Assembly (NCBI GenBank): GCA_003612625.1
Contig: RAZJ01000006.1
Location: 46,280 to 110,279, forward strand
Direction: 5' to 3'
DNA from: a bacterium 1XD42-1
GTDB lineage: Bacteria > Bacillota > Clostridia > Oscillospirales > Ruminococcaceae
Length of the DNA stretch: 64,000 nucleotides
Each line of letters opens with the position of its first letter. The stretch's first letter is position 1. A program made the translations under genes and the position numbers. Below, piece after piece: positions 1 to 7,122 of the stretch. The notes under the pieces are model-generated. The model ran no database searches. It had not been told where the DNA came from and worked only from the letters and a program-made list of their open reading frames with translations.

Positions 1-1295
1 CTTACATACATAGGAGGACATAAAAGGGTCAGGGAAATATCCTGCTGCCGTACAAACAGCTCCGCTTCAAACCGCCCGATTCCATCCACATCAAATACAA
101 TTAACATGTGAATGTTTTCGGCAGAATCACCGCCTCTTTTTGTTTCCCCTTCGTCATTGGGATCGATCCAGATTTCTGCAAATGATTTCATATCCATATC
201 CTGGACCGGTACAATAAAATGAAGCAATGGTGTGTAGTTGCAGGGGGAAGATAACAAAGAACTGACAATTTTATCAATTTTTTCGGAGCTTAACAGGCGG
301 AATTCCTCCATAGGGATTTTTTTGCCTGCCATGATTTCGACTTCGCCTTCTTCCCCTTCCATATTGGCGGCAGTCTGTTTGTTGATAATGTCTGCCAGAA
401 CATCCATAACCCGGGAGCTTTGGGGCTGCAAACGGGAGCCCGTCAGGAATCCGTAAAGCAGATCCATTAAAGTCTGTTTCTGCCGGTCCCCGTCAATCAT
501 GGTTAATAAACTGCTGGCAGCATCCTGCAAATAATCCGGATTGTCATTGAACCGGGACAGGTTATAAGTAATAAGGGGCAGTACCTTCGCAATTTTAGGT
601 GAAAATAAAATACTGTTTTCAATCTCTTTCATTACAGCCAGGGCATCCCCTTTTAAGGCGGCAAACTGGTTTGGCGCGTCATCCGAACGGAATAGATTGG
701 ATAAAGTCATAAGCCTGGCAGCTAATTTGGGGCTGGATTTCAGGTTGCCAGCCAGAAACAGGAAGCTGTTGGAGACAGAATCTAAAATATTGCGCCGGGA
801 CAGGGAACCATTGATAGATTTTAATAAATTCGCAATCCCATAACTCATTTCCGGCTTGGGGGACTGGGATAAGAGATTGCGCAGAAAATCAAAAAGTTCC
901 CCTTTAAATGCAGTGGAAGTCTGTTCCTGACGTATCAGTTCAGAAACAACATCTTTTGGGTCCACCAATAATGAATCAAATAGCTGCTGGATCTCCTGGG
1001 TTAAGGTGCTGTTGTTGACAGGAAGAAGCTGGATGATCTCCTGAAGCATATAAATATTGCGCAAAAAACTCACCGTTACAGATGGGTCTTTCAGCATATT
1101 CATTAAAATGGCAGGAGATTCCTGCTCCAACAAACCCGTATGCTGCTTTAGAATTTCACTTTGCTGATTGGTTTGAACAACCCTGTCAATTTCGGAAAGA
1201 TTAAACTGCTGGGTAGGGTCAACTTGTTTTCCAGGCTGAACAGTGGTTTTACTATTATCTATCAGCGGCGTACTGATTTTTAGGATATCAGCCAT
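1..1295 (-). CDS. Partial FliK-like (flagellar hook-length control-like) protein
   Basis: A long reading frame stays open from its ATG to the window edge (about 431 codons), so the C-terminus lies outside. GAGGA precedes the start. The first 300 or so residues are helical-looking, without Cys-rich or membrane segments. The last visible 90 residues look like the FliK/Flg_hook C-terminal fold: a strand with LLHFIVPVQ, then HMLIVFDVDGIGRFEAEL, matching the family pattern in which a hydrophobic strand is followed by LGxVE. Proteins of this type set hook or filament-cap length during flagellar export. This is inferred from that C-terminal pattern only; the N-terminal part is not recognised. A flagellin locus 44 kb away makes a flagellar role reasonable. 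Confidence 0.5.
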   Translation of the reverse strand, partial: MADILKISTPLIDNSKTTVQPGKQVDPTQQFNLSEIDRVVQTNQQSEILKQHTGLLEQESPAILMNMLKDPSVTVSFLRNIYMLQEIIQLLPVNNSTLTQEIQQLFDSLLVDPKDVVSELIRQEQTSTAFKGELFDFLRNLLSQSPKPEMSYGIANLLKSINGSLSRRNILDSVSNSFLFLAGNLKSSPKLAARLMTLSNLFRSDDAPNQFAALKGDALAVMKEIENSILFSPKIAKVLPLITYNLSRFNDNPDYLQDAASSLLTMIDGDRQKQTLMDLLYGFLTGSRLQPQSSRVMDVLADIINKQTAANMEGEEGEVEIMAGKKIPMEEFRLLSSEKIDKIVSSLLSSPCNYTPLLHFIVPVQDMDMKSFAEIWIDPNDEGETKRGGDSAENIHMLIVFDVDGIGRFEAELFVRQQDISLTLLCPPMYV

Positions 1296-1504
1296 GTGTC
1301 CATCCTCGCTTCCCACGGCATATGGGCCAGTTTTTACCTCAGTCCAGCCGTTGCATTTTTATTTTAACATATTTTTGAGAGATAGAAAAGGGATTTCACA
1401 TAACCCCAACAAAATAATCGTGCGTTTTTTGAAAAAATTAACCTGTTGCGAAAATTTTCCTTACAAATAAATATTTTTGCTAAGAAAATATGGATTTTTT
1501 CCTG

Positions 1505-2401
1505 CTAAGATAAAGGAAAAATACAATATTTTTTCATTGCTGTTAAAAACTCCCGTTCCCATCCTGCCAGGCCCAGATTTTTCGGATGGATCAGGATATC
1601 CCAGCAAAGAATTTTTTTATCCGGACATGGCTTCCAGACAATTCCATAACGGGACAGGGAAACCCCAGGAAGGGGGGCGCCCCATAAGTAGGTACCAGGT
1701 ACATGATGCAGCAGATAAGACTGGGATTCCCAGCTATTGGTATAAATTTTCCGGCGGCAGTCCCGGTTCTCTGAGGGGGTATCAAAATCCCCGCAGATAA
1801 TTTCAGTATATCCATTTAACAAGCGGCAGGGTACTTCTGACTGGGAAGCAAGGGGGTGTTCTGTGCTGAAAATCAGGCACATATCAAATTCCCATAAAGG
1901 CTCCCAAGCTAAATTTGCATCTTCTAAAGCATTTTCAAAATATTCCCGGCAGCTTTGGGGATAACGGAGAATGCCAATGGGATAAGCTCCTTCCGATACA
2001 TGGGAAATGGTTTCCAATCCGGAGGCTTCCAGAAAAGATACAGAAAAAGGGCCTGACTGGGGCATCTTTTCCAGACATTCCCTGAACCCCAAAAGAAATC
2101 CCGGCGCAGGAGGGACACATACCTGCAAGGGCAATACATCTCCCCGGGCTGGCTTATACAGGCTTTCCATTTCATCCATTTGGGATAAAATTTTCTGGGC
2201 ATAATTCAGCAGAAGCAAACCTTTACGGGTAGGAACGGCGCCATGGGGCGTCCGCCGGAAAATAGGGAATCCCGTTTCCTGTTCGATTTCTTTTACCGCC
2301 CGGGAAAGGTTTGGCTGGCTCATATAGAGCTTTTTGGCGGCCTGCGTAATGGAACCGGCCTGCCAGATCACCGTTAAATACCGCAAATGCTGAATATCCA
2401 T
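1505..2401 (-). CDS. LysR-family transcriptional regulator
   Basis: A 298-residue protein of normal LysR length. Residues 1-60 form the typical winged HTH (MDIQHLRYLTVIWQAGSITQ, then AAKKLYMSQPNLSRAVKEIE), followed by a linker helix and a periplasmic-binding-like effector domain. The start has a strong AAAGGAGG site. It is transcribed divergently from the iron alcohol dehydrogenase at 2567, with 165 bp between. By the usual LysR logic it may control that gene and itself. The intergenic region has an A/T-rich imperfect dyad (about 2425-2446) that could be its operator, but the effector is unknown. Confidence 0.9.
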   Translation of the reverse strand: MDIQHLRYLTVIWQAGSITQAAKKLYMSQPNLSRAVKEIEQETGFPIFRRTPHGAVPTRKGLLLLNYAQKILSQMDEMESLYKPARGDVLPLQVCVPPAPGFLLGFRECLEKMPQSGPFSVSFLEASGLETISHVSEGAYPIGILRYPQSCREYFENALEDANLAWEPLWEFDMCLIFSTEHPLASQSEVPCRLLNGYTEIICGDFDTPSENRDCRRKIYTNSWESQSYLLHHVPGTYLWGAPLPGVSLSRYGIVWKPCPDKKILCWDILIHPKNLGLAGWEREFLTAMKKYCIFPLS

Positions 2402-2488
2402 TTTTACTGGCCTCCTTTTATCAGGTATATATCATTTTTTATATAGGGCTATGCACAGAATATATTACCCATCCATGAAAAAGAATGT

Positions 2489-2494
2489 TAAAAT
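2489..2494 (+). promoter_or_regulatory. Candidate extended -10 for the alcohol dehydrogenase
   Basis: TG-T-TAAAAT, an extended -10, with a weak TTACCC about 18 bp upstream. It lies 73 bp before the alcohol dehydrogenase start. Confidence 0.35.
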
Positions 2495-2566
2495 ATTGTC
2501 AAACAACAAGAAAGCCTTCCCAATATCCGAGTTTATTTTTTATTTGATTAAGGAGGAACTACACAA

Positions 2567-3745
2567 ATGGCAAGATTTACATTACCCCGTGATATTTATT
2601 ATGGCAGAGGCGCTTTGGATGAGCTGAAAAACTTACAAGGCAAAAAAGCTATCATTGTAGTAGGCGGCGGCTCTATGAAACGGTTTGGATTCCTTGACCG
2701 GGTGGTTGCAAACCTGAAAGAAGCCGGCATGGAAACAAAACTTTTTGAAGGGGTAGAGCCAGATCCTTCCGTGGAAACCGTTATGAAAGGCGCCGCGGCT
2801 ATGCGCGAATTTGAACCGGACTGGATCGTTTCCATCGGCGGCGGTTCCCCTATTGATGCAGCAAAAGCAATGTGGGCTTTCTATGAATATCCTGAAACAA
2901 AATTTGAAGATTTGATTACGCCTTTTAAATTCCCAACCCTCCGGACAAAAGCAAAATTTGCAGCTATCCCTTCCACTTCCGGTACTGCTACTGAAGTCAC
3001 GGCTTTCTCCGTCATTACCGACTACCAGAAAGGCATTAAATATCCTCTGGCAGACTTCAATATTACTCCGGATGTAGCCATTGTCGATCCGGATCTGGCA
3101 GATACCATGCCCCAGACCCTGACTGCACATACCGGTATGGATGCTCTGACCCATGCCATCGAAGCTTATGTTTCTACTTTACATACACCCTTTACCGATC
3201 CCCTGGCTTTAAAAGCCATCCATATGGTTTTTGACTATCTGCCTGCTTCTTATGAAGGCGATAAAAATGCACGGGAACAGATGCACTATGGCCAGTGCCT
3301 GGCAGGTATGGCCTTTACCAATGCTTTGCTGGGTATCGTCCATTCCATGGCTCATAAAACAGGGGCTGTATTCAGCACAGGCCATATTGTCCACGGCTGT
3401 GCCAATGCCATGTACCTGCCTTATGTCATCCAGTACAACGCCAAAGAACCGGAAGCCAAAAAACGGTATGCTGAAATTGCCCAGTCAGTTGGCTTAACGG
3501 GTTCTGAAGATGAACTGGTCAGCAAGCTATGCGGTAAAATTGATGAATTTAACGCAAAACTGAACATTCCAAAGACGTTGAAAGAATTTGGCATTAAAGA
3601 GGACGAATTTAAAGAGAAACTGTCTACCTTTGCAGCAAATGCCGTAGGCGACGCCTGCACAGGCTCCAATCCCCGCAGCATTACACCAAAAGAAATGGAA
3701 AAACTTTTTACCGCTATTTACTATGGCGACAAAGTTGATTTCTAA
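2567..3745 (+). CDS. Iron-containing (group III) alcohol dehydrogenase
   Basis: A 392-residue NAD(P)-dependent dehydrogenase of the Fe-ADH superfamily, likely interconverting an aldehyde and an alcohol (ethanol or butanol) to dispose of reductant in fermentation. The N-terminal dinucleotide domain has VVGGGSMKRFG and the SIGGGSPIDAAKA signature. PSTSGTATEVTAFSVI follows. The C-terminal metal domain has the family His residues (HAIEAYVS, GIVHSMAHKTGAVF, THIVHGCANA-like GHIVHGCANA). AAGGAGG precedes the ATG. It stands alone, ends at a strong terminator and is divergent from a LysR gene that may regulate it. Substrate cannot be told from sequence. Confidence 0.93.
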   Translation: MARFTLPRDIYYGRGALDELKNLQGKKAIIVVGGGSMKRFGFLDRVVANLKEAGMETKLFEGVEPDPSVETVMKGAAAMREFEPDWIVSIGGGSPIDAAKAMWAFYEYPETKFEDLITPFKFPTLRTKAKFAAIPSTSGTATEVTAFSVITDYQKGIKYPLADFNITPDVAIVDPDLADTMPQTLTAHTGMDALTHAIEAYVSTLHTPFTDPLALKAIHMVFDYLPASYEGDKNAREQMHYGQCLAGMAFTNALLGIVHSMAHKTGAVFSTGHIVHGCANAMYLPYVIQYNAKEPEAKKRYAEIAQSVGLTGSEDELVSKLCGKIDEFNAKLNIPKTLKEFGIKEDEFKEKLSTFAANAVGDACTGSNPRSITPKEMEKLFTAIYYGDKVDF

Positions 3746-3770
3746 TTTTTAGTTGCCCCCTCTTATTCTT

Positions 3771-3833
3771 ATACCAAAAGGCAGGCAGTCAGGATCAAGC
3801 TTTCAATCCTGGCTGCTTGTCTTTTGGTATTTT
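3771..3833. terminator. Bidirectional intrinsic terminator
   Basis: Long near-perfect hairpin (ATACCAAAAG ... CTTTTGGTAT arms with inner AGGCAG/CTGCT and AGGAT/ATCCT) flanked by T runs in both directions. It serves the alcohol dehydrogenase (+) and aroD (-), which converge here. Confidence 0.85.
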
Positions 3834-3847
3834 AGAAAACAATCCTC

Positions 3848-4609
3848 TTATAAGGCGTTGTGAAGCAGCTCTAATATGCGGCGCAGTTCGGCTGCGTCAA
3901 TCTGCCCGGGAGCAGACGCTTTTTCTGCGGCCCCAAAGGTTATGGCAGAACCAAAAACTTCTCCGGCAAGCCTGCTGATCAGGCCGGTCCCACCCATTGC
4001 CATTCCAATAACAGGCGTCTGGCCTTCCCGATCAACAGTTTCCACAGCGCTTAATAAGGAAAGCACGTCTGAGGCGCAATGGGGCATCACCGCAATTTTT
4101 GCCAGATCAGCCTCCAATGCCTGCATTTGGTGCAGTTTGGAAACCATATCCGGAAAAGATGGGGTTTCTTTAAAATTGTGGCTGGATAAAATAATTTTTG
4201 CCCCACAGGAATGGATACCTGAAACCAGATCCTTTAAAATGTCAGGAGATGTGGATAATTCTACGTCAAAAAGATCCGCCAAATGGCTGCCAGCAGCTTC
4301 CAAAAGCAGATCCGCATATTCCTGGGCAGGAGGCTCAAATGCGCCGCCCTCTTTTTTTGTACGGTAAGTAAATAAAATGGGAAGATCCCCTAAAATTTGC
4401 CGCAGATCCTCCAGTATTTTTACAGTACAGCCGGGCTTTAAAACATCTTCAAAAAAATCTGCCCGCCATTCTGCCAAATCAGGGGAAAAGCCAGGAAGCT
4501 TTTGGGCTTCCTTTAAAGTTCCTTCCCGGGTATGCTCCACCAGGGGAATACATATTTTAGGCATTCCCTCCCCCAGCCGCAGCCCCCGGATGATAACAGG
4601 TTTTGCCAT
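3848..4609 (-). CDS. aroD: 3-dehydroquinate dehydratase, type I
   Basis: A 253-residue class I enzyme converting 3-dehydroquinate to 3-dehydroshikimate in the shikimate pathway through a Schiff base. Visible signatures are EWRADFFED (the substrate-binding Glu and Arg), the catalytic His in ILSSHNF and the imine-forming Lys in LAKIAVMP. The C-terminal GMAMGGTGLISR and FGAAEKASAPGQ loops match family loops that close over the substrate. Length is normal for type I (about 250). It has its own promoter on the minus strand (4690-4719) and a 5' hairpin in its leader, so it is probably transcribed separately from patB upstream. Confidence 0.95.
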   Translation of the reverse strand: MAKPVIIRGLRLGEGMPKICIPLVEHTREGTLKEAQKLPGFSPDLAEWRADFFEDVLKPGCTVKILEDLRQILGDLPILFTYRTKKEGGAFEPPAQEYADLLLEAAGSHLADLFDVELSTSPDILKDLVSGIHSCGAKIILSSHNFKETPSFPDMVSKLHQMQALEADLAKIAVMPHCASDVLSLLSAVETVDREGQTPVIGMAMGGTGLISRLAGEVFGSAITFGAAEKASAPGQIDAAELRRILELLHNAL

Positions 4610-4636
4610 ATGGGTTCCCGTCCTTCTGTTTTTTTT

Positions 4637-4686
4637 AGAGCCTGTCCCGAAATAAGACTTGGGTGAATGATTTCGGGATAGGCTCT
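4637..4686 (-). other. 17-bp-arm inverted repeat at the 5' end of the aroD transcript
   Basis: Arms AGAGCCTGTCCCGAAAT and ATTTCGGGATAGGCTCT differ at one wobble position and enclose a 16-base loop. The -10 at 4690-4695 would place the start of the RNA at the hairpin's base. On the minus strand the hairpin is followed by A, not T, residues, so it is not an ordinary terminator for this transcript. It could be a 5' stabiliser or a dispersed repeat. Confidence 0.6.
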
Positions 4687-4689
4687 TAA

Positions 4690-4730
4690 ATTATAGCACG
4701 AAAGACAGAAGCCCTTCAAGGGGATTCCCT
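4690..4730 (-). promoter_or_regulatory. Sigma-A promoter for aroD with adjoining GGGGATTCCC dyad
   Basis: Minus-strand TTGAAG, 18-bp spacer, TATAAT. Just upstream, AGGGAATCCCC abuts the -35, as at two other promoters in this window (28343 and 48485). Confidence 0.65.
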
Positions 4731-5888
4731 TTATAAATGTTCCACTAAAGCGGTGATCCCGATTTTTACATTTTCTAAGGAGGTCGCTAAATTCATCCGG
4801 ATAAAGCTGCCAAACTGGTTCCCGCCAAACCAGTCCCCATAATCAACGGCTAACCGGCATTTGCCTTGTATGGTTTCCTTCATTTTATCCGGAGATAAAT
4901 AAGCGGCTAAGTCAATCCAGCAGAGATAAGTCCCTTCTAAGGGGGATACAACGGCTTTAGGCAGGTGTTTCCCCAGTGCTTCTTTTACATATTCATAATT
5001 TTCTGCAATCTGCTTTTTAACAGCTTCCAGCCAGTTTCCGCCGCCTTCATAAGCGGCTTGGGCTGCCACATATCCAAAAGCATTCCCGCCAGTTACCCGG
5101 ATGCCTTGCGTATAAGTGTCCCATTTCTGCCGCAGGGCTTCATCTGGAATGATAACAATGGAATTTTGTGCGCCTGCCAAATTAAAGGTTTTAGAAGGGG
5201 CTGTAATGGAAATGCACATGGACGGATCTGCCCCTGCCAGATAGGAAGGAATATGCTTGTTTTCCCCGAAAACCAAATCCTGGTGGATTTCATCCGAAAT
5301 CACAAATACGTGATGCCGTTTGCAAATGTCAAAAAGCTTTTCTAATTCTTCCTTTTTCCATACCCGCCCCACAGGATTGTGAGGAGAACATAAAATAAAT
5401 AAAGCAGGCTTGGTTTCTATAATTTTTTCCTCAAAGGCTTCAAAAGGAATGGTATATTCCCCATGATGATTCAATAAATCTACGGTAATCAGTTTGCGGT
5501 TATTATTTTTTGCCGCATATAAAAAAGGATAATATACCGGTGTTGTAACAATTACACCATCACCAGGCTCTGTCATAAACTGGATGATCCAGTTGAAAGC
5601 AGCCACAACACCGGGAGAAAAACGGAGCCATTCTTTTTTAGCCTGATAGCCGTGATGCGTCTGTTCCCAGTTTAAAAAGGCTTCATAATAAGCATCCGGT
5701 ACCTTGTAATATCCGATTACACCTTGTTCTACATAGGTATGAAGGGCCTGCTTCACAGAGAGGGGAACCTGGAAATCCATGTCGGCGACCCACATGGCGT
5801 GAAGCCCTTCCTCTCCAAACATTTCGCTTTGGCCGTCCCATTTATTACAATTTGTACCCCGCCGGTCTGCATACAAAAGATTTTCCAT
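4731..5888 (-). CDS. patB: MalY/PatB-type PLP aminotransferase (cystathionine beta-lyase-like)
   Basis: A 385-residue fold-type I PLP enzyme. PatB/MalY proteins cleave the C-S bond of cystathionine or cysteine, giving homocysteine or sulfide, pyruvate and ammonia. The N-terminal MWVADMDFQVP is a hallmark of this subgroup. The PLP-binding lysine is in ITAPSKTFNLAG. Other family motifs are ILCSPHNPVGRVW and VISDEIHQDLVFG; the C-terminal NQFGSFIRMNLA carries the carboxylate-binding Arg. Length is normal. The closest relatives can act as C-S lyases or aminotransferases, so the exact reaction is inferred. It precedes aroD but appears to have its own terminus and promoter. Confidence 0.88.
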   Translation of the reverse strand: MENLLYADRRGTNCNKWDGQSEMFGEEGLHAMWVADMDFQVPLSVKQALHTYVEQGVIGYYKVPDAYYEAFLNWEQTHHGYQAKKEWLRFSPGVVAAFNWIIQFMTEPGDGVIVTTPVYYPFLYAAKNNNRKLITVDLLNHHGEYTIPFEAFEEKIIETKPALFILCSPHNPVGRVWKKEELEKLFDICKRHHVFVISDEIHQDLVFGENKHIPSYLAGADPSMCISITAPSKTFNLAGAQNSIVIIPDEALRQKWDTYTQGIRVTGGNAFGYVAAQAAYEGGGNWLEAVKKQIAENYEYVKEALGKHLPKAVVSPLEGTYLCWIDLAAYLSPDKMKETIQGKCRLAVDYGDWFGGNQFGSFIRMNLATSLENVKIGITALVEHL

Positions 5889-5919
5889 GATTTTAAATGC
5901 CTCCTGTATTTTTCTTTTT

Positions 5920-5925
5920 ATTATA
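5920..5925 (-). promoter_or_regulatory. Candidate extended -10 for patB
   Basis: Minus-strand TG-A-TATAAT about 32 bp upstream of the patB ATG. No good -35 at 17 bp, which fits an extended -10 promoter. Confidence 0.35.
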
Positions 5926-6024
5926 TCATATTTTTCCGGCCAGATGGGATATTGGTAGGAACCCTAAAAATACAGCCTGTTATTTAGGCATTTTACCAAA
6001 AAAATTGTATTTTACAGATTATAA

Positions 6025-6053
6025 TTGACATTTTTCCATACAACTGCTATGAT
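6025..6053 (+). promoter_or_regulatory. Sigma-A promoter of the antiterminator-PTS operon
   Basis: TTGACA, 17 bp, TATGAT. The predicted RNA start (about 6060) lies about 10 bases before the RAT-like element. Confidence 0.85.
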
Positions 6054-6069
6054 ATAAAAAATTGATTTG

Positions 6070-6104
6070 TTGGAATGTTACCATTTTTTTATGGGCTTGA
6101 CCAA
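6070..6104 (+). promoter_or_regulatory. RAT-like antiterminator RNA element
   Basis: The leader has GGAATGTTACCAT, then a T run, then ATGGGCTTGACC. This follows the ribonucleic antiterminator layout known for LicT/SacT/GlcT targets, with 5' GG-x-TGTTAC and 3' GGC-x-ACC arms plus closing TTGG/CCAA. It suggests that the downstream antiterminator regulates its own operon. I could not find a convincing overlapping terminator with a T tract, so the mechanism is inferred. Confidence 0.65.
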
Positions 6105-6186
6105 CTCTGTTGCTTTCTTACCTGATAGATTTGGGTAGGATGTAATAGGGCTGGTTTATTTTTTGGCGGAAAGAGGCGAAAACTCA

Positions 6187-7035
6187 TTGCGGATTAAAAA
6201 AGTCATCAATAATAATATCCTCTGCGCCGTTGACGAAAAAGGCAATGAGATGATCGTTACTGGAAAAGGCCTTGGTTTTAAACGGAAAATCGGGGAACAT
6301 ATCGATCCGGCTTTGGTGGAAAAAACCTACCATATGGAGGGAAAGGCAGAACAGCGGAAGCTGCGGGAGCTGTTTGAAGAAATTCCTCTGGAGCATTTAA
6401 AGCTGACACAGGATTTAATTGATTTTATCAAAACGCAGGTTGCTTCCAAACTCAATGAATCTTTATTGATTACCTTGGCGGACCATATCAGCTTTGCCAT
6501 AAAGCGCAAACAGGAAGGAATGGAATTCAGCAATCCCCTTCAGGGGGCAATTATGTGTTATTATCCTACGGAATACCGTTTGGGGCAATACTGCCTGAAA
6601 GTCATCCGGGAAGAAACCCAGATCGATTTATGTGAAAGTGAAGCTGCATTTATTGCCCTCCATATTGTCAATGCGGAATTAAATACAAATATGAGCACCA
6701 TGTATGATATTACCCGGCTCATAGAAGGGGCTTTGATTGTAGTGGAATACTACTATCAGAAAACCTTTGACCGGGAATCATTGGATTTCAACCGCTTTGT
6801 AGTCCATTTATGTTATTTTGCCCAGCGGCTGTTCCAGGATAAAACCATTCAGCCGGAAACCGACGGACAGGATGCTTCTTTTCATCAAATGATCGCCATT
6901 AGCTGCAAAAAACATTACCAGTGTGCCCTGCGTATTGCCGATTACGTCCGGAATACCTATCAGAAAGAATTATCCCAGGAGGAATTGACGTATCTTACCA
7001 TCCATTTGAAACGAATCAATATGGGCGGGGCATAA
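6187..7035 (+). CDS. BglG/LicT-family transcriptional antiterminator
   Basis: An RNA-binding antiterminator controlled by PTS phosphorylation. I chose the TTG at 6187, which begins MRIKKVINNNILCAVDEKGN, because it gives the family's usual N-terminus and length (282 aa) and lies 10 bases after GAGG; an in-frame TTG at 6163 is less likely. Residues 1-60 are the CAT RNA-binding domain. Two PRD modules follow, with the phosphorylatable histidines visible in LADHISF, IALHIVN, FVVHLCY and LTIHLKRI. The next gene is a glucose-family EII. By family logic the EII and HPr phosphorylate the PRDs, and the protein binds the RAT at 6070. It is called LicT/GlcT-like; the sugar is not certain. Confidence 0.92.
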   Translation: MRIKKVINNNILCAVDEKGNEMIVTGKGLGFKRKIGEHIDPALVEKTYHMEGKAEQRKLRELFEEIPLEHLKLTQDLIDFIKTQVASKLNESLLITLADHISFAIKRKQEGMEFSNPLQGAIMCYYPTEYRLGQYCLKVIREETQIDLCESEAAFIALHIVNAELNTNMSTMYDITRLIEGALIVVEYYYQKTFDRESLDFNRFVVHLCYFAQRLFQDKTIQPETDGQDASFHQMIAISCKKHYQCALRIADYVRNTYQKELSQEELTYLTIHLKRINMGGA

Positions 7036-7122
7036 TAAAAAATATAAGACGGGAATTTGTTTGTTTTTAAACTGGATTGTCAGTTTTAAAAAAGATTATT
7101 TTATTTTTTAGGAGGCTGTGCT

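Noticed and set aside
1477..1800. Plus-strand frame overlapping the LysR gene end
   Set aside because: The LysR protein on the other strand is complete and convincing; this frame has no ribosome site or motif.
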